Positions 61,898 to 64,000 of a DNA stretch of 64,000 nucleotides are shown piece by piece. Source of the DNA: Bacillota bacterium. GTDB taxonomy: Bacteria > Bacillota > Clostridia > TANB77 > CAG-465. The translations under genes were made by a program, and so were the position numbers. The notes beneath the pieces are model-generated. The model was given only the letters and a program-made list of their open reading frames with translations, was not told the DNA's origin and searched no databases. How positions within the stretch are numbered: position 1 is the stretch's first letter; every line of letters begins with the position of its first letter. Where the stretch lies: contig JAEWRE010000039.1 in NCBI GenBank assembly GCA_023460235.1, positions 1 through 64,000 on the forward strand, read 5' to 3'.

Positions 61898-63274
61898 TTA
61901 ATTTTTATTTTCAAATCTATGTTTAGCCCATACTGATATTAAGTATGATGGGTAACTTATTATTGCAACTACCATTGCAGTAATAATTAAAGGTTCTAGC
62001 CACATTCCACGCACGTTAAACAATTGGAAAAGCAGTGACATACCTGAGAAAAATATTGTCGTCATATATGTTACCATAAGCACAATACTTAATCTTTCAC
62101 TTCCGTTTGCACGTATAAGGTCATAATATTCTAGATATTCTTTATGAACTTCTTCAAAAAGCTCTTTTAGTTTAAATGCTTGTTGCCAATTATCCCATAT
62201 ATCCATACCATAGTCTGAATTAGTTATTTGACTAAACCAACTCATATGCGTAAACTTAGTAAATCTATTATTTAATTTGCTTACCATGTTTTTATCTTTT
62301 CTTAATAAATCTTGTGAAAAATTCATAAGACTTATTCTTTGATAAAGTGCAAGTAATAACATATACATGTACTTTTTCTCAAAATTATATGGCATTCGTG
62401 TTATATTATATTTTTCTTCATCTGAAACAAATACAACTCCACTTTCAGCTGAAAATCCAAATATGGAATAATCCCATCTTGAATATGTATTTTGTTTTAG
62501 ATTACTACAACTATCATTAAAATTTGCAGTACTTTTACTATTCATAACGTATTGAAACTTATAAAAATCATTTTTTATATTTTCAAAGTCATTTTTTTCT
62601 TTCCAAGAGTCAACACAAACATATGAATATGTAAACATTTTATCATAGTATATTTTTTCAATATCACTACTTTCAAATCCAGCTATAATAGACTTTATAA
62701 ATATAGATATATTTTCTATATTATCTATTTTTTTGGCTTTTATCTTTGACACTTTTTTATTGTGCAATGTTGATCTAGGTGTTAAATTTCTAAAAGTATA
62801 ATTAAAGTCTAATACTTTGTTAAAATCGATAAATTCATTATTATCTTCTATTTCTGCTTTTATATCTAAAAAACAAACACCTGGTTTAAAGCATATTAAT
62901 TTTATATTAGTAATGTCAAAATTTATTAAACCATAATGTTCTTCATCTTTTATACTTCCGTTTTTCATATTATCTAATTTATATTCAAATGTAGCACAAG
63001 ATAATTTACTTACAGAATGTGCTTTTTGTAAATCTATCATTTCTTTATATGATTTTTCAGTACCTTTATCCCAGAAAAGAGTTGGAAAAAGAAATCTTCT
63101 CATATATGGTAAGAAGAAATCATAAAGTTCTTTATCATCATGATAATTATGCATTTTTAAAGACCAATCTTTATTTTGTTTTACTATTGAATTCATAAAA
63201 TTAAGGTATGTATATTCTTCAACAACAAATGGATATATGAAATGTGTATATTGATATTTTGCCTTTAGTCCCAT
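61898..63274 (-). CDS. CorA-like-topology membrane protein, unknown function
   Basis: 458 residues. A long soluble domain (1-390) is followed by two membrane helices at about 396-418 and 428-448, the arrangement of CorA Mg transporters. The region before them ('DLLRKDKNMVSKLNNRFTKF' and 'EEVHKEYLEYYDLIRANGSERLSIVLMVTYMTTIF', in part) is helical like the CorA stalk, but the CorA loop motif GMN is not present ('SGMSLLFQLFNVRGM' at its place). The N-terminal domain 'FIYPFVVEEYTYLNFMNSI' is not recognised. It heads the unit with acpS and metG. A divergent CorA-superfamily protein is the best guess. Confidence 0.6.
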   Translation of the reverse strand: MGLKAKYQYTHFIYPFVVEEYTYLNFMNSIVKQNKDWSLKMHNYHDDKELYDFFLPYMRRFLFPTLFWDKGTEKSYKEMIDLQKAHSVSKLSCATFEYKLDNMKNGSIKDEEHYGLINFDITNIKLICFKPGVCFLDIKAEIEDNNEFIDFNKVLDFNYTFRNLTPRSTLHNKKVSKIKAKKIDNIENISIFIKSIIAGFESSDIEKIYYDKMFTYSYVCVDSWKEKNDFENIKNDFYKFQYVMNSKSTANFNDSCSNLKQNTYSRWDYSIFGFSAESGVVFVSDEEKYNITRMPYNFEKKYMYMLLLALYQRISLMNFSQDLLRKDKNMVSKLNNRFTKFTHMSWFSQITNSDYGMDIWDNWQQAFKLKELFEEVHKEYLEYYDLIRANGSERLSIVLMVTYMTTIFFSGMSLLFQLFNVRGMWLEPLIITAMVVAIISYPSYLISVWAKHRFENKN

Positions 63275-63363
63275 TTAATCACTTCCTATGTTAATTCATA
63301 CATTATATATTATACTTTTTTAAATAAATAGTCAATATTTTTAGAAAAAATAGAATAAAAGTA

Positions 63364-63392
63364 TTGATTTTTAAATACATTAGTGTTATAAT
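63364..63392 (+). promoter_or_regulatory. tRNA promoter
   Basis: TTGATT (63364-63369) and TATAAT (63387-63392) with a 17-base spacer, 12 bases before the tRNA 5' end. Confidence 0.8.
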
Positions 63393-63404
63393 AATTTTAC
63401 GTTT

Positions 63405-63480
63405 CGGGGTGTAGCGCAATTGGTAGCGCGCGTGGTTTGGGACCATGAGGTTGCAGGTTCAAGTCCTGTCACTCCGACCA
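63405..63480 (+). tRNA. tRNA-Pro (TGG)
   Basis: 76 bases. Acceptor arm CGGGGTG pairs with CACTCCG, D-arm, anticodon loop TTTGGGA with anticodon TGG between CGTGG and CCATG, T-arm TGCAGGTTCAAGTCCTGTC-like with the GTTCAAG loop, and encoded CCA end. Reads proline codons CCN. Confidence 0.97.
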
Positions 63481-63521
63481 TTATAAAAGTTACTCAAAAA
63501 AACTTGAGTTGGACATATATG

Positions 63522-63556
63522 AAACCGTTGGGAATTAAAGAATTCTCACGGTTTTT
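63522..63556 (+). terminator. terminator after tRNA-Pro
   Basis: AAACCGT-(T)-GGGAATT pairs with AATTCTC-ACGGTTT (one bulge, one G-U), then TTTTT. Confidence 0.85.
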
Positions 63557-63584
63557 GTTTTTGCTAAAATAAGGAGTGAAAAAA

Positions 63585-64000
63585 ATGAAATATTTTAGTT
63601 AAAATTTAGTTAAAAATGAAGATTTAGAAAAAAATTAAACTTATTTGTAGTTATAATTATTCAAAATGTTAGTTTATACATGGCCATATAATTAGTATAG
63701 ATAAAACTAATATTAGTTTTATTGAACCTCATAGAATTATAATTACAATTAGTAATAAAGTTAATTTATTAGTTATCTATTATGATAAAGATAATATCCT
63801 TTTATATGATAGAACAATACAAATAGATTTAAAAAAATTAGATACCTTGTTAAAGAAAATCAAAAGCAAGGTGTTATAATATCTGAGAAAAAATTAAAAA
63901 TTGGAACAATTGAAATAGATTAAAAATTTAGCGGCAGAGATGAATCATTTTCAAAAGGGCAGTATAAATTTAGTAAAGCCAATATGAAAAGTGAAAAGGA
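63585..64000 (+). pseudogene. decayed gene downstream of tRNA-Pro, unfinished at the edge
   Basis: A ribosome site (AAGGAG) and ATG at 63585 open a frame that stops after five codons. Two open stretches in different frames follow: 63673-63879 ('FIHGHIISIDKTNISFIEPHRI', parts) without a start codon, then a second frame with 'QGVIISEKKLKIGTIEID' ending at 63923 and continuing after the stop ('SGRDESFSKGQYKFSKANMK') to the window edge. The pattern of broken frames and stops suggests a degraded protein-coding gene. Product not recognised. Position next to a tRNA may reflect a former integration. Confidence 0.45.

Noticed and set aside
63492..63509. Small hairpin after tRNA-Pro as the terminator
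   Set aside because: Six base pairs and no T-run; the stronger hairpin at 63522-63556 with T5 is the terminator.

Overview
The window is very A+T-rich and carries genes of an endospore-forming Gram-positive bacterium: an operon for a GerA-type germinant receptor, the sporulation genes yqfC and yqfD, a T-box leader before valS, an Agr-type peptide quorum-sensing module, a class B sortase, and LCP-family and S-layer-homology-like proteins. This fits a low-GC member of the Bacillota, most likely class Clostridia; I cannot name a genus. No insertion sequence, prophage or CRISPR array was seen.

Region by region. (1) 1-19.4 kb, minus strand: a long locus resembling a Tad/Flp pilus or type IV filament machine, in transcription order SAF-domain CpaB-like protein, two MinD/CpaE-like proteins, CpaF-like ATPase, a fused TadB/TadC-like membrane protein, a probable major pilin, several minor pilin-like proteins (one bearing PKD-like repeats and split by a frameshift), a larger TadE-like protein, two paralogous SLH-like membrane proteins and a large secreted protein that runs off the left edge. 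(2) 19.5-31 kb, minus: DacF-type carboxypeptidase, LCP transferase, and a wall or capsule polysaccharide cluster (glf, flippase, polymerase, probable galactofuranosyltransferase, Stealth phosphotransferase, GT4, DUF4422, priming transferase) behind one strong promoter. (3) 31-35.3 kb, minus: germinant receptor operon. (4) 35.3-39.4 kb, minus: a DUF3298-like protein, cdd, dgkA-PAP2 fusion, ybeY, yqfD, yqfC. (5) 39.5-43 kb: agrA-agrC on plus, facing agrB and a 38-codon agrD on minus, with a structured spacer between them. (6) 43-46.7 kb: a peroxiredoxin, two very small proteins (one Cys-rich), a small unknown protein, a PflX-like radical SAM protein and an unknown membrane-anchored protein. (7) 46.7-52 kb: a roughly 400-base intergenic stretch rich in hairpins (candidate structured RNA), a repeat-containing surface protein, a class B sortase and an Ig-like-repeat protein ending in NPNTGV. 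(8) 52-63.3 kb, minus: housekeeping genes (Mn-type CDF exporter, valS with T-box, ferredoxin, ricT, holB, lepB, metG, acpS) plus unknown proteins. (9) 63.4-64 kb: tRNA-Pro(TGG) on plus, followed by a decayed gene.

The main theme is the cell surface. A secreted filament machine, a galactofuranose-containing polysaccharide probably attached by the LCP enzyme, and a sortase with a candidate substrate lie close together. A complete Agr circuit could act as a density-dependent regulator, although no direct link from Agr to those loci is visible. The most interesting points are the divergent Tad-like locus (membrane-tethered ATPase, MinD-like proteins without the P-loop lysine), the agrD gene with its structured spacer, the candidate structured RNA near 47 kb, and the sortase-motif protein that lacks a membrane anchor.
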